The notes under the pieces were generated by a model. That model did not search any database. It had not been told where the DNA came from and saw nothing but the letters and a program-made list of their open reading frames with translations. Shown one piece after another: positions 18,170 through 26,078 of a stretch of 64,000 nt of DNA (position 1 is its first letter; every line of letters begins with the position of its first letter). Made by a program: the position numbers and the translations under genes. The stretch is from Klebsiella pneumoniae (GTDB lineage: Bacteria > Myxococcota_A > UBA796 > SXON01). Location of the stretch: contig CAMAXZ010000008.1 in the NCBI GenBank assembly GCA_945862325.1, positions 1-64,000 on the forward strand. Reading direction: 5' to 3'.

Positions 18170-20962
18170 TCATCGAACGCGGCGCCCGTGCTGTACGCGA
18201 CCCCAGGCCGCCTCGAGGCGGTCGAGCTCGAGGAGCTCCGGACGCGCGCCGGCCGGGACGGCGCCGGTCTGGTCGAGGCGCGGCACGAAGCCCTCCTGCA
18301 TCTTGTCGACCAGGAAGGCGGCGTACGCGAGGTCCGCGTCGCCCGCCCACCGGTACACGTGCTTGTCCATGAACCGCCCGGCGACCACGCGCCCGAAGAT
18401 GACGTCGGTGCCCGCGACGCACATCGAGTAGCCGCGCAGGCCGTCGGGCCCGGACGGCTCGGCGGACGAGCGGGCGAACGGGTCCGCGAACGCGCTGCTC
18501 GCGCCCGCGGTCTGCGCGTTCACGTCGTACGGGTCGTCGTCCATCACGCGCAGGTCGTCGACGACGGGGGCAGTCCCGAGGATGATCTGCGGGGGTGCGA
18601 TGCCTTGGGTGCTCGGAAGGAAGAAGCCGCTCGGAACGTCCGAGGACGACTCTTCGTCCGCGCGCATCGGCTCGAGCCCCTCGGCGCCGCGGCGCCACAG
18701 GTCCGTGTCCACGGCCGGGAGGACGGGGCGCGGACCGGACGGCGGGATCGGCGCGGGGAAGGGGGAGAGGTGGGCGTCCGCCGGAGGCGAGCCGACCGGG
18801 GCCGGTTCGTCGAACGGCTCGAGCCCGCCGATCGGCTGGGGTTCGTCGAGCCCGCCGAGCCCGCCGAGGCTGTCGAGGCCCCCCAGGCTGTCGAGGCCCC
18901 CGAGGCTGTCGAGGCCCCCGAGGCTGTCGGGCGCGCCGAGGTCGTCGAGCGCGCCGAGGTCGTCGAGCGCGCCGCGAGCGAAGCCCCCCGCGAGGCCGGG
19001 CTCGTCGAACGCGGGCACGGACTCGTCGAACGCGGGCGCGGGCCCCGGCGCGGGCGGCGAGCTGGCCGGTCGGACGCCGTCGAGCGCGGCGAGGTTCGGC
19101 TCGTGGTGCGACGGCTCGCCGAGGTCGAGGAGCATCGGCGACACCGTCGAAGGAGGCTCCGCGTCGTCGTCCCACCCGGACCAGGCGTCGTTCCCGCCGA
19201 GCGCGGCGCTGACCGCGGCGGCTTGAACGCTCGGCAGATCGTCGACCTCTTCGACCTCCGCCGAGATCAGTCCGCCGACCGCGGCGTCGCGGTCCAGAAG
19301 CGCGCGCCACTCGTCGGGCGTGACCGCGATGGCCTCGTAGCCGCCGGAGACGCCCGGAATCCGTGCCAACGCCACCACCACGTCGTCGAGCTCGAACACG
19401 CGGTGGAGGTCGAGCGAACGGGGGGCGCGCGGATCGCCCGCCGGCGGGCCGTCGGCCGCGGTGCCGAGGCCGCGGCGCATGCGCGCCTCCTCGATCGCCT
19501 CCGCGGCCGCGAGGTCGACGGCGACGCCGGTGCCGCAGAGCCACCCGCCGTGTTGGCCGAGGTGCTGCACGCCGAGCCCGCCGCCCCGGGTCGGAAGCGG
19601 GCCGGTCGCCACCCAACGGAGCGCGGTGTCCACCGCCGCGCCATAGGCGCGCGAGTCGATCCCGTCGGTTCCGCCCAAGATGTAGCCGTGGCCCACGCCG
19701 ACGGCGAGGTTCGCGCCCATGCGCGAGTCGACGCTCAGGGCGAACCGAAGCGCCTCCACCGCGTCGTCGAAGATCAGGAGGCCGGCGTGGCCCAGGTCCG
19801 TCACCAGGGCCGCCACGCCGCGCGTGGCCTCGGTCCAGGCGTTGTCGATGGTCGCGAGGGCGTGGGGATCGACGCCGCGCCGCGTGACGTCCGCGCGGAG
19901 GCGCGCGAGCCCGACGGCCACCGCGGTGCCCCAGCCCGGCGCGCCGCGCGGCACCACGAGGCCCCGACGGCCCTCCGAGACCGGGCCGATGGCTGTGCCC
20001 AGCAGAGAGAGCACGTCCCACCGGCGCAGCTCCGTCAGCGCGTCGGCGAGCGCCGCCGCCACGGCGACGCCGGTCGGTCGATCGAGGATGCGCTTGGCGA
20101 CCGCCGGCTCGACGCCGGCCGCGATCAGCTGGCGCTGGTCGACGTACCGGGAGAGCGTCGGGAGGACCGCCATGAGCGCGGCGGGGTCGAAGGCGAGCGC
20201 GTCGGTGATCGGGTCGGGCCCGGCCGCGAGCACGGTCGGAGGGAGGAACCGCAGGGTGATCGCCGAGTCGTCCGCGGTGAGACGGTTCCCGGCGGCGCGC
20301 TCGGCGAGGGCCACGGCGACGGCCCGGACGGCGCGGAACGCCGCGAGCGCGTCGGACGGGGGCACCTGCGCGCCGAGAACGCCGCAGAGCAGGGGGAAGC
20401 TCGCGTCCGCATCGAGGCTGCCGCGGGGGAACACGGCGGCGGCGACGGAGGTCGCGCACGCCTCGGCGAGCGCCGGGACGCGCACGCCGGCGCCCTCGAG
20501 GCGGGCGCACGCCGCGCCCAGGCGCGTGCACACCGCGCGACCGATGCGCGCGAGCTTCGTCGCCCGGATGTCGATGTCGGACTCTTGCACGTCCGTGAGC
20601 GCGGAGGTGATGACGAGGGCGTGCAGGAACGGCGTGACGGAGGCGGCGGCGGACACCGCGCTGCCTTCCTGCGCGAGGGCCACCACGGCGTTGACGAACG
20701 GGTCCGTCTCCAGTTGGCGCTCGAACGCGTCGAGGTCGTCAGGCAATTCGACGAGCAGCGCCTCGTCGACGACGGCCTGCCCCAGCGGGCGCAGGATGTC
20801 GCCGCACGCGGACTGGAGGCGCACCACGCCACCGTCGTGAATCAGGGCCGGAGGGATGTCGGCGAGCTCGGGGAGCACCGTGAACGCGCCCTGCAACGGC
20901 CGGAGCGCGCGCGGAAGGTACCGGTGCCCTTCGAGGAGCGAGGTGAGGACGTAAAAGCTCAT
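18170..20962 (-). CDS. Large protein with degenerate nucleotide-cyclase-like segment and Gly-Leu repeats
   Basis: 930 residues, no signal peptide and no membrane helix. I do not recognise the N-terminal third, which is mostly helical. Residues about 375-460 read like a class III cyclase core that has lost its catalytic residues (GLLIFDDAVEALRFALSVD, VGVGHGYILGG, SRAYGAAVDTALRW). Residues about 663-698 are six hexapeptide units of the type DSLGGL/DDLGAL in a low-complexity region. A small C-terminal domain (GYSMCVAGTDVIFGRVVAG) follows at about 845-907. The ATG overlaps the stop of a lipoprotein gene, which itself overlaps a Crp/Fnr gene, so the three form an operon. A cNMP-linked role is speculative. 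Confidence 0.7.
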   Translation of the reverse strand: MSFYVLTSLLEGHRYLPRALRPLQGAFTVLPELADIPPALIHDGGVVRLQSACGDILRPLGQAVVDEALLVELPDDLDAFERQLETDPFVNAVVALAQEGSAVSAAASVTPFLHALVITSALTDVQESDIDIRATKLARIGRAVCTRLGAACARLEGAGVRVPALAEACATSVAAAVFPRGSLDADASFPLLCGVLGAQVPPSDALAAFRAVRAVAVALAERAAGNRLTADDSAITLRFLPPTVLAAGPDPITDALAFDPAALMAVLPTLSRYVDQRQLIAAGVEPAVAKRILDRPTGVAVAAALADALTELRRWDVLSLLGTAIGPVSEGRRGLVVPRGAPGWGTAVAVGLARLRADVTRRGVDPHALATIDNAWTEATRGVAALVTDLGHAGLLIFDDAVEALRFALSVDSRMGANLAVGVGHGYILGGTDGIDSRAYGAAVDTALRWVATGPLPTRGGGLGVQHLGQHGGWLCGTGVAVDLAAAEAIEEARMRRGLGTAADGPPAGDPRAPRSLDLHRVFELDDVVVALARIPGVSGGYEAIAVTPDEWRALLDRDAAVGGLISAEVEEVDDLPSVQAAAVSAALGGNDAWSGWDDDAEPPSTVSPMLLDLGEPSHHEPNLAALDGVRPASSPPAPGPAPAFDESVPAFDEPGLAGGFARGALDDLGALDDLGAPDSLGGLDSLGGLDSLGGLDSLGGLGGLDEPQPIGGLEPFDEPAPVGSPPADAHLSPFPAPIPPSGPRPVLPAVDTDLWRRGAEGLEPMRADEESSSDVPSGFFLPSTQGIAPPQIILGTAPVVDDLRVMDDDPYDVNAQTAGASSAFADPFARSSAEPSGPDGLRGYSMCVAGTDVIFGRVVAGRFMDKHVYRWAGDADLAYAAFLVDKMQEGFVPRLDQTGAVPAGARPELLELDRLEAAWGRVQHGRRVR
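18866..18973 (-). repeat. Six 18-bp coding repeats
   Basis: Four units of about GAGGCTGTCGAGGCCCCC (18866-18937) and two of GAGGTCGTCGAGCGCGCC (18938-18973) on the plus strand encode DSLGGL- and DDLGAL-type hexapeptides of the minus-strand protein. The two sub-families expanded separately. Confidence 0.85.
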
Positions 20963-21975
20963 GGTGACCCGACGGGGAGCGTAGCAGGGTCGAACAGGTC
21001 CCGGCGTACCTCGGCGAGGCGAGCGAGCTCCGCGTCGTCCGGAAGAAGGAGAAACGGGAGGGTTTCCCTTGGCTCTGGGCGAACGTCCTCGAGGACGTGC
21101 CCGTCGGCGAGCGTGAGCGGGGACGCGTCGGCGGCCGCGTCGTCTTCGGGCATCGGCGCGACGACCATCGGCGGCCCCTCGCCCGCGTACACGAGCGTGA
21201 CCGTCGTTCGAATGTCCTGCACCACCTCGCGTGTCGGGAAGGCCACACGCACCGTCCGCCGCCACTCGCTACGGTGCCGGGCGACGCGGGACGCCGCGAG
21301 GTCGACGAGGAGCTCGCCGGACGCCGTGCCGGACACGCCGACGGCGCCGGAGGTCGACGCGAGGTCGCCGGTCCAGGTGTAGGCGGCCGAGTCGGACGAC
21401 CGCCGGTCGAGCGCCCAGCCGGACGTGAGGCGCGCCCTCGGCGCGCCGGACCGGCTCGCGTTGAGCGGCCAGGCCGCGGTGGCGTTGCCGCGGCCCTCGC
21501 GGTCCACCGTTGGGATCTGGGGGGACAAGGTCGGCCACACGACGTCGAGGAGCTCGAGGTGACCCCCGGTGCCCGTCCATCGGCCGATGGGCCCCACGCT
21601 CAGCACGTCTCCGGGCCACGCGCCGTCGACGAACGCGCGGAGCTCGACACACGCGCCGTCGAGGTCGGACGCCGTCGGGGAGGTGGCGCCGTCGCGGACG
21701 ATCGAGGTGCGACCACCCGAGAAGCACGCCAACCTGCCGATGGAGCCGTCGCGGAAGGTGCGGGCGTACGCGACGCGCAGCTCGCCGGCCCAACGCCAGT
21801 CGAACGGGGTGTCCACCAGGTCGTGCCGCGTGGTGATGTCGACGAGCAGGACGTACCGCTCGCTCGGCAGCTCGTCGCGCCGTGTGTACGACGACCGGGG
21901 CAGACAGGCGGTGACCAGGAGGGCGACGGCGACGAGCGCGGCGGCGTGGGAGGGGCCCACGGACGACGAGCTCAC
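20959..21975 (-). CDS. Lipoprotein of unknown function
   Basis: 338 residues from a GTG overlapping the Crp stop. The signal peptide ends in a lipobox (LVAVALLVTAC). The mature part is beta-rich with no motif I can name; it begins with YVLLVDITTRHDLVDTPFDW. The final 60 residues are rich in Asp, Glu and Pro and may face partners. The stop overlaps the ATG of the 930-residue protein. It lies between a cytoplasmic regulator and a cytoplasmic degenerate cyclase, so an envelope-signal role is a guess. Confidence 0.75.
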   Translation of the reverse strand: MSSSSVGPSHAAALVAVALLVTACLPRSSYTRRDELPSERYVLLVDITTRHDLVDTPFDWRWAGELRVAYARTFRDGSIGRLACFSGGRTSIVRDGATSPTASDLDGACVELRAFVDGAWPGDVLSVGPIGRWTGTGGHLELLDVVWPTLSPQIPTVDREGRGNATAAWPLNASRSGAPRARLTSGWALDRRSSDSAAYTWTGDLASTSGAVGVSGTASGELLVDLAASRVARHRSEWRRTVRVAFPTREVVQDIRTTVTLVYAGEGPPMVVAPMPEDDAAADASPLTLADGHVLEDVRPEPRETLPFLLLPDDAELARLAEVRRDLFDPATLPVGSP

Positions 21976-22661
21976 GAGTCGCGCAGCTTCCGCAGCCCGG
22001 CCTCGTCGACGAGGATGATGCGCTTGCCTTCGGTCTGGATGAGCTGGTCGCGCCGCAAGTCGAGGATGGCGAAGCTGACCGTCTCGCGCGTGGCGCCGAT
22101 GAGGCTCGCGATCTCTTTGTGGGTGAGCTTCAGGTTCACGATGACGCCGCGCGAGTCGCGCACGCCGAACGAGACGGAGAGCTCGAGGAACAAGCTGGCG
22201 AGGCGCGAGTGCGCGCTGCGGAACAGCAGGTTCTCGACGCGCTGCTCGAGCCGCTGCCGGCGCTCGCCCATGAGCTTCAGCACCCGCATCGCGAGCATCG
22301 CGTTGCGCATCATGATCTTCTGGAAGTCGTCACGGGGAATACGAAGCAGCAGCGTGTCCTCGTAGGCCTCCGCGATCGAGTCGTGCGGCGTGTCCGAGAC
22401 GAGCGAGAACTCGCCAAAGAGCTGGTCCCTCGTGAAGAAGTGCAGCGTCAGCTCGCGCCCCTCGTCGGTGATCTTGGACACCTTCACGATGCCGCCGCGC
22501 ACCAGGTACAGAACCTGCGACGGCCACCCGGGCTCCCACACATTGTGGCGACGGCGGAGCTCGACGTTCTCGCTGACTTGATCCAGCAGCTCCAGCTCGC
22601 GCTCGGGGAGGTCCGCGAACAGGGGGGTCTGACGGATGAACCAGGATTTTGTCTTCAGCAT
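21972..22661 (-). CDS. Crp/Fnr family transcriptional regulator
   Basis: 229 residues. Residues about 10-125 form a cyclic-nucleotide-binding fold (LFADLPERELELLDQV, LYLVRGGIVKV, LFGEFSLVSDTPHDSIAEA). The usual phosphate-binding RAA/RSA is replaced by DSIA, so cAMP binding by the standard mode is doubtful. No N-terminal cysteine cluster like Fnr. The C-terminal winged helix-turn-helix has KLTHKEIASLIGATRETVS. It is the first gene of an operon with the lipoprotein and the 930-residue protein. The ATG at 22661 is chosen because the family fold starts there; the in-frame extension to 22718 is not conserved-looking. Confidence 0.93.
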   Translation of the reverse strand: MLKTKSWFIRQTPLFADLPERELELLDQVSENVELRRRHNVWEPGWPSQVLYLVRGGIVKVSKITDEGRELTLHFFTRDQLFGEFSLVSDTPHDSIAEAYEDTLLLRIPRDDFQKIMMRNAMLAMRVLKLMGERRQRLEQRVENLLFRSAHSRLASLFLELSVSFGVRDSRGVIVNLKLTHKEIASLIGATRETVSFAILDLRRDQLIQTEGKRIILVDEAGLRKLRDS

Positions 22662-22715
22662 GGGCGCGGCCTCGTCCTGGACGGGCGCGGAAGGTGTGCC
22701 GCGCTCCTCCCACCG

Positions 22716-22743
22716 CACTTATGTGGCCCCACCGGCAGCGCAA
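22716..22743 (-). promoter_or_regulatory. Candidate promoter of the Crp/Fnr operon
   Basis: On the minus strand TTGCGC (22743-22738) is followed after 16 bases by TAAGTG (22721-22716), embedded in ACATAAG. The same ACATAAG occurs in the clpX promoter. Confidence 0.4.
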
Positions 22744-22818
22744 CCGAGTGAAACGTATTGACGGCCTCGTGCTCTGCCGTGTGGCCGGGGTCGGGCCGGG
22801 CGTCCTGGTCCGTACCGC

Positions 22819-23352
22819 TCAGCGCGTGAGCACCGCGAACGAGGCGCGGTCGCCGGGGAGCCACGCCCGAAGGTGCAGCCCCGCCGCGCGCGCCCGCGTC
22901 CTCGCGCCGGCCCGGGCGCGCGCGCCGACGCCGCGGACCGCCATCACCGCGGCGTCCCTGGCGTGCATGGCCGCGGCCGCCACCTCGAGGGCCAGCTCGC
23001 CATCGGCGAGGTGGAGCGGGGGCAGGCACAGCAGCCGGGGCCGGTCGCCGAGCGGCGCGAGCTGTCGCAGCCCGCGCACCCGCAGGTCCGGTCGCAGGCG
23101 GGCCGCGCGGGCCACCCGGGCGGCGAGGCGCGCCGGGTCCGCGTCGACGAGGGCGAGCGTCGCGCGGCCGCTGGCCCGCATGACCGCGTCGGCGAACACG
23201 AGCGCCGGACCGAGGCCGGCGCCGGCCCGCACCACCTCGGCCGGGCCGAAACAAGCCACCACCGGCTCCCCGTGGGCGAGCGCCAGGCTGCGCTCCACGG
23301 CCCGCCGCGGAGCGGCCCCCGGCTCGTCGCGCGCGCTCTCGGTCGCCACCAT
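22819..23352 (-). CDS. Hypothetical protein, possibly methyltransferase-like
   Basis: 177 residues from an ATG with GAGG 5 bases upstream. I do not recognise a family. A GAGLGPALVFADAVM stretch followed by TLALVDADPARLAARVARA resembles the glycine loop and acidic second strand of SAM-dependent methyltransferases, but later motifs are weak. The composition is very rich in Ala and Arg. Codon third positions are mostly G or C, supporting coding on this strand rather than the open plus-strand frames. It stands alone between the Crp operon and the KGG genes. Confidence 0.5.
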   Translation of the reverse strand: MVATESARDEPGAAPRRAVERSLALAHGEPVVACFGPAEVVRAGAGLGPALVFADAVMRASGRATLALVDADPARLAARVARAARLRPDLRVRGLRQLAPLGDRPRLLCLPPLHLADGELALEVAAAAMHARDAAVMAVRGVGARARAGARTRARAAGLHLRAWLPGDRASFAVLTR

Positions 23353-23428
23353 ACCCACCTCGTCCGCCCACGGAGGGGTAACCCCCGATGAGCGGCGTTC
23401 AAGTTAGATTTGAGTCGGGTCGGGGCCC

Positions 23429-23453
23429 GCGCCCGCGACGGCGTCGCGGGCGC
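23429..23453 (-). terminator. Strong hairpin downstream of the KGG genes
   Basis: GCGCCCGCGAC pairs perfectly with GTCGCGGGCGC around a 3-base loop (11 bp). It lies 29 bases past the stop of the downstream KGG gene. No U-tract follows, so termination may be factor-assisted. Confidence 0.5.
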
Positions 23454-23481
23454 TCGTCACGCCGGTCGGCCCGGAGCGGGG

Positions 23482-23754
23482 TCACTCCTCGTCGGAGCCC
23501 TCGTTGCGCTTCCCGGCCTCGATCAGCTCGCGGACGCGCTGCCCGCCCTTGTGTCCCAGCTCCGAGTAGCCCTCCGGGCCGAGCTGCTCCTTGCGGGCCT
23601 CTCCTCCCATGCGGCCCGCTTCCCGGACGCTCATGCTCCCCCGGTCGGCGGGGTCGGTGTCCGGCGTGTCGGGCGTGTCCTGCGGCGCGCTCGCGGCGGG
23701 GCGCTCCTCCTCGCTCGCGCGGTTGCGGTCGTCTCGCTTGTTTCCTTTCGCCAT
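23482..23754 (-). CDS. KGG/Em-type stress protein (short)
   Basis: 90 residues, very hydrophilic, starting [11 protein letters not shown]. After an Asp/Pro-rich stretch it has [11 protein letters not shown] and one full 20-residue unit [20 protein letters not shown] followed by [14 protein letters not shown]. This matches the KGG repeat of bacterial stress proteins such as GsiB and the group 1 LEA (Em) motif of plants. Such hydrophilins are thought to protect cell contents from drying or cold. It is a paralogue of the next gene upstream and is read in the same direction, 50 bases after it. Confidence 0.88.
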   Translation of the reverse strand: MAKGNKRDDRNRASEEERPAASAPQDTPDTPDTDPADRGSMSVREAGRMGGEARKEQLGPEGYSELGHKGGQRVRELIEAGKRNEGSDEE

Positions 23755-23804
23755 TTGTTCGTCTCCCTCTGTCACCGGTTGGTCGGCTCGTTCACGGTGC
23801 GCGA

Positions 23805-24221
23805 TCACTCGTCCTTGTTCGGGGCCCGCGCTCGTGGCGTCGCGGCCGCGGCCCCCTCCGCCTGCTTGCCCTGTTCGATCAGCTCACGGACGCGCTGGCC
23901 GCCCTTGTGGCCCAGCTCCGAGTATCCATGGGGGCCAAGCTGCTCTTTTCGAGCTTCCCCGCCCATCCGCCCGATCTCGGCGTAGCCCTCCGGGCCGAGC
24001 TGCTCCTTGCGGGCCTCGCCCCCCTTCTTGCCGATCTCGGAGAAGAACTCGGACCCGCGCTCGCGCGCCACGGTCTCCCCGCCCTTCCTCCCGAGCTCGG
24101 CGTACCCTTCGGAGCCGAGCTCCTCCTTGCGCTTCTCGCCGCCCATGCGACCGGCTTCGCGCACGGACATCTCTCCCTGGTGCTGGGTCTGCGGCTGCTT
24201 GTCGCGCTTGATGTCGGCCAT
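23805..24221 (-). CDS. KGG/Em-type stress protein (long)
   Basis: 138 residues from an ATG with GAGGAGA 6 bases upstream. It contains four tandem 20-residue Em-type units, for example [20 protein letters not shown] and [20 protein letters not shown], the second unit being diverged ([20 protein letters not shown]). The end [13 protein letters not shown] is shared with the shorter paralogue. The protein has no hydrophobic core and is likely disordered when wet. A clear TTGACC-N16-TAGGTT promoter lies about 75 bases upstream. Dps is encoded divergently, giving a stationary-phase or drying-stress block. Confidence 0.92.
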   Translation of the reverse strand: MADIKRDKQPQTQHQGEMSVREAGRMGGEKRKEELGSEGYAELGRKGGETVARERGSEFFSEIGKKGGEARKEQLGPEGYAEIGRMGGEARKEQLGPHGYSELGHKGGQRVRELIEQGKQAEGAAAATPRARAPNKDE

Positions 24222-24299
24222 GTGCATCTCCTCCACGAGGGTCTTCGGGCCACCCACGGTGTCGTGCGCCGCGACGTGCCACCCCAACCCTCGCACTGG

Positions 24300-24327
24300 A
24301 ACCTAGTTCGAGCCAACCGCGGGTCAA
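24300..24327 (-). promoter_or_regulatory. Sigma-70-type promoter of the KGG genes
   Basis: On the minus strand TTGACC (24327-24322) and TAGGTT (24305-24300) are 16 bases apart. The predicted start is near 24293, leaving a leader of about 70 bases. Confidence 0.6.
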
Positions 24328-24454
24328 TCGCCCGGACAGGCCCATCGGAGCGAAGCAGGGGGGCGCTGACTGACGATGACAGCCCGCGACTTCGCGCAAC
24401 CGGGTGGGCGTTCCGCCTCTCGTGCTCATCTCAGCGCTTCCTTCGGAGACACGC

Positions 24455-24934
24455 GTGTACGAAAGCCCCGTTCCGCTCCCCCAGCCCGCGCGCGCGAGCG
24501 TCGCCGCCTCGCTCCAGGCCCGCCTCGCCGACGCGATCGACCTGCACTCGCAGATCAAGGTGGCCCACTGGAACGTGCGCGGGCCACACTTCGCCGCGTA
24601 CCACCCCTTGTTCGAGACGTTCGCGGTCGGCCTCGCCGCCCAGATCGATCTCATCGCCGAGCGCGCGGTCACGCTCGGGGCGACCGTCAACGGCACGGCG
24701 CGCTACGTGGCGGCCAGCTCGGGCATCCCGGACTACGACGCGGCCACCCGTCGCGACCTCGACCACGCCCGCGCGCTCGTCGCGCGCTTCGGCACCTTCG
24801 TCGCTCGCCTCCACGAGTCCCGGAACACGGCGAACGAGTGCGGGGACACCGACACCGTCGACCTCCTCACCGGGGTCATCACGGAGTTCGAGAAGCACGG
24901 CTGGTTCCTGCGGGCCACGCTCGACGAGGCGTGA
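24455..24934 (+). CDS. dps: Dps family ferritin-like protein
   Basis: 159 residues from a GTG with GGAGA 6 bases upstream. The Dps ferroxidase signature is intact: DLHSQIKVAHWNVRGPHF supplies the first His and AAYHPLFETF follows, with LIAERAVTLG giving the second-helix Asp/Glu region. CGDTDTVDLLTGVITEFEKH is the usual C-terminal helix. Dps dodecamers oxidise and store iron and shield DNA in stationary phase. The N-terminal 15 residues are Pro-rich and not lysine-rich, so direct DNA binding by the tail is doubtful. It converges with the rmlC gene and is divergent from the KGG genes. Confidence 0.95.
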   Translation: MYESPVPLPQPARASVAASLQARLADAIDLHSQIKVAHWNVRGPHFAAYHPLFETFAVGLAAQIDLIAERAVTLGATVNGTARYVAASSGIPDYDAATRRDLDHARALVARFGTFVARLHESRNTANECGDTDTVDLLTGVITEFEKHGWFLRATLDEA

Positions 24935-24944
24935 CGGCCGCCGG

Positions 24945-25496
24945 TCAGGGCAGCGTGTCGGCGTCGATCAGGCGCGGGGCCGCGTGGTCGCGCGCGGAGA
25001 GGACCTGGGGCCGCTCCCGCGGCCAGACCACCTGGACGTCCGGGTCATCCCAACGGATCGCCCGCTCGCTCGCCGGGTCGCGTCGTCCCGCCAGCTTGTA
25101 GTGCACCTCGGCCGGGGCCTCGCCGAGGACGAGGAAGCCATGGGCGTAGCCGGCCGGAACGTACAGCACGTCGTGCGTGGCCGCGTCGATGACCACGGAC
25201 GCCCACCGGCCGAGTGTGGGCGACGACCGCCGCACGTCTACGACCACGTCCCAGATGCGCCCTGTGACCGCGCGCACCAGCTTCGATTGCGGCGGGTTCA
25301 GTTGGTAGTGAAGTCCGCGAATCGTCCCCGGCGCGGATCGGCTGTGGGCGTCCTGACACCACGCTTCGCGGATGCCGTGCTCCGCGAAATCATCGGCGTT
25401 GTACGGCTCGAAGAGCCATCCACGCACGTCGTGGTGCACCGTCGGGCGGAGCATCCGCACGTCGGGCAAGCCCGGCAGCGGCGTGACGCGCAGCAT
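24945..25496 (-). CDS. rfbC: dTDP-4-dehydrorhamnose 3,5-epimerase (RmlC)
   Basis: 183 residues, the family's normal size. TIRGLHYQ supplies the active-site His and substrate contacts, VRAVTGRIWDVVVDVR is the conserved sheet, and VPAGYAHGFLVL is the second signature. It epimerises dTDP-4-keto-6-deoxyglucose on the way to dTDP-rhamnose for surface polysaccharides. No rmlA, B or D is nearby, so the pathway genes are scattered. The ATG directly follows the stop of the flavin reductase gene, so both share a transcript. Confidence 0.95.
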   Translation of the reverse strand: MLRVTPLPGLPDVRMLRPTVHHDVRGWLFEPYNADDFAEHGIREAWCQDAHSRSAPGTIRGLHYQLNPPQSKLVRAVTGRIWDVVVDVRRSSPTLGRWASVVIDAATHDVLYVPAGYAHGFLVLGEAPAEVHYKLAGRRDPASERAIRWDDPDVQVVWPRERPQVLSARDHAAPRLIDADTLP

Positions 25497-25976
25497 TCAG
25501 GTGGCGTCGGCCAGCGCGCGGTATCCGCCGCGCCAGTACACGAGCGGAGCGCCGTCGGCCACGGCGACGCCCTCGACGCGACCCACGTAGATCGTGTGGT
25601 CGCCCGCGCGCACGGCCTCGTGGACCGCACAATCGAGGAAGGCGAGCCCGCCGAGGAGGCGCGGCGCGCCCCACCCGTCGACCTCCCAGCGCACGTCGAG
25701 GGAGGTGTCGGGGCGGCCGGCGAAGTGATTGGAGAGCACCTGTTGGTCCGCGGCGAGCAAGGTGACGCCGTACCGTCCCACCCGCGCGATGCGGTCGTGG
25801 TTGGCGGCCTTGTGCGCGATGCACACGAGCACGAGCGGCGGCTCGAGGGACACCGACGAGAAGGCGCTGACGGTCATGCCGAAGGGCCGCCCGTCGTCGA
25901 GCGTGGAGACGACGGTGACGCCGCTGGCGAAGCGGCCCAGGGCGGCACGGAAGTCGCGCGGGTCGAGGTCGGACAT
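25497..25976 (-). CDS. Flavin reductase-like domain protein
   Basis: 159 residues. FASGVTVVSTLDDGRPFGMT and FSSVSLEPPLVLVCIA are the conserved FMN-binding stretches of the flavin reductase/HpaC-like family, and AGDHTIYVGRVEGV is the typical C-terminal motif. It probably reduces flavin with NAD(P)H for a partner monooxygenase not seen here. The ATG at 25976 gives MSDLDPRDFRAALGRF, matching the family start; the upstream in-frame extension is less likely. It is translated just ahead of rmlC. Confidence 0.92.
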   Translation of the reverse strand: MSDLDPRDFRAALGRFASGVTVVSTLDDGRPFGMTVSAFSSVSLEPPLVLVCIAHKAANHDRIARVGRYGVTLLAADQQVLSNHFAGRPDTSLDVRWEVDGWGAPRLLGGLAFLDCAVHEAVRAGDHTIYVGRVEGVAVADGAPLVYWRGGYRALADAT

Positions 25977-26078
25977 GGTCTGTCGGTAGTCCGTCGGCCG
26001 CAGGAGCGCCACCTCGCCCGTGGCGTGCCCGGCGGGCGTTCCGGACGCAGCATCCTGGGGAAACAGGAGGACCCTGGG

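Noticed and set aside
17987..21382. 1131-codon plus-strand open frame opposite the 930-residue protein
   Set aside because: Low-complexity translation; the minus-strand reading has overlaps with neighbours and sensible composition.
22649..23407. Plus-strand open frame between the Crp and KGG genes
   Set aside because: Composition is Ala/Arg/Ser-rich with no start signal; the minus-strand frame has a ribosome site and better codon use.
24298..24330. GGAAC motif as an ECF sigma promoter for dps
   Set aside because: The same bases form part of a better sigma-70 promoter on the minus strand and no matching -10 follows on the plus strand.
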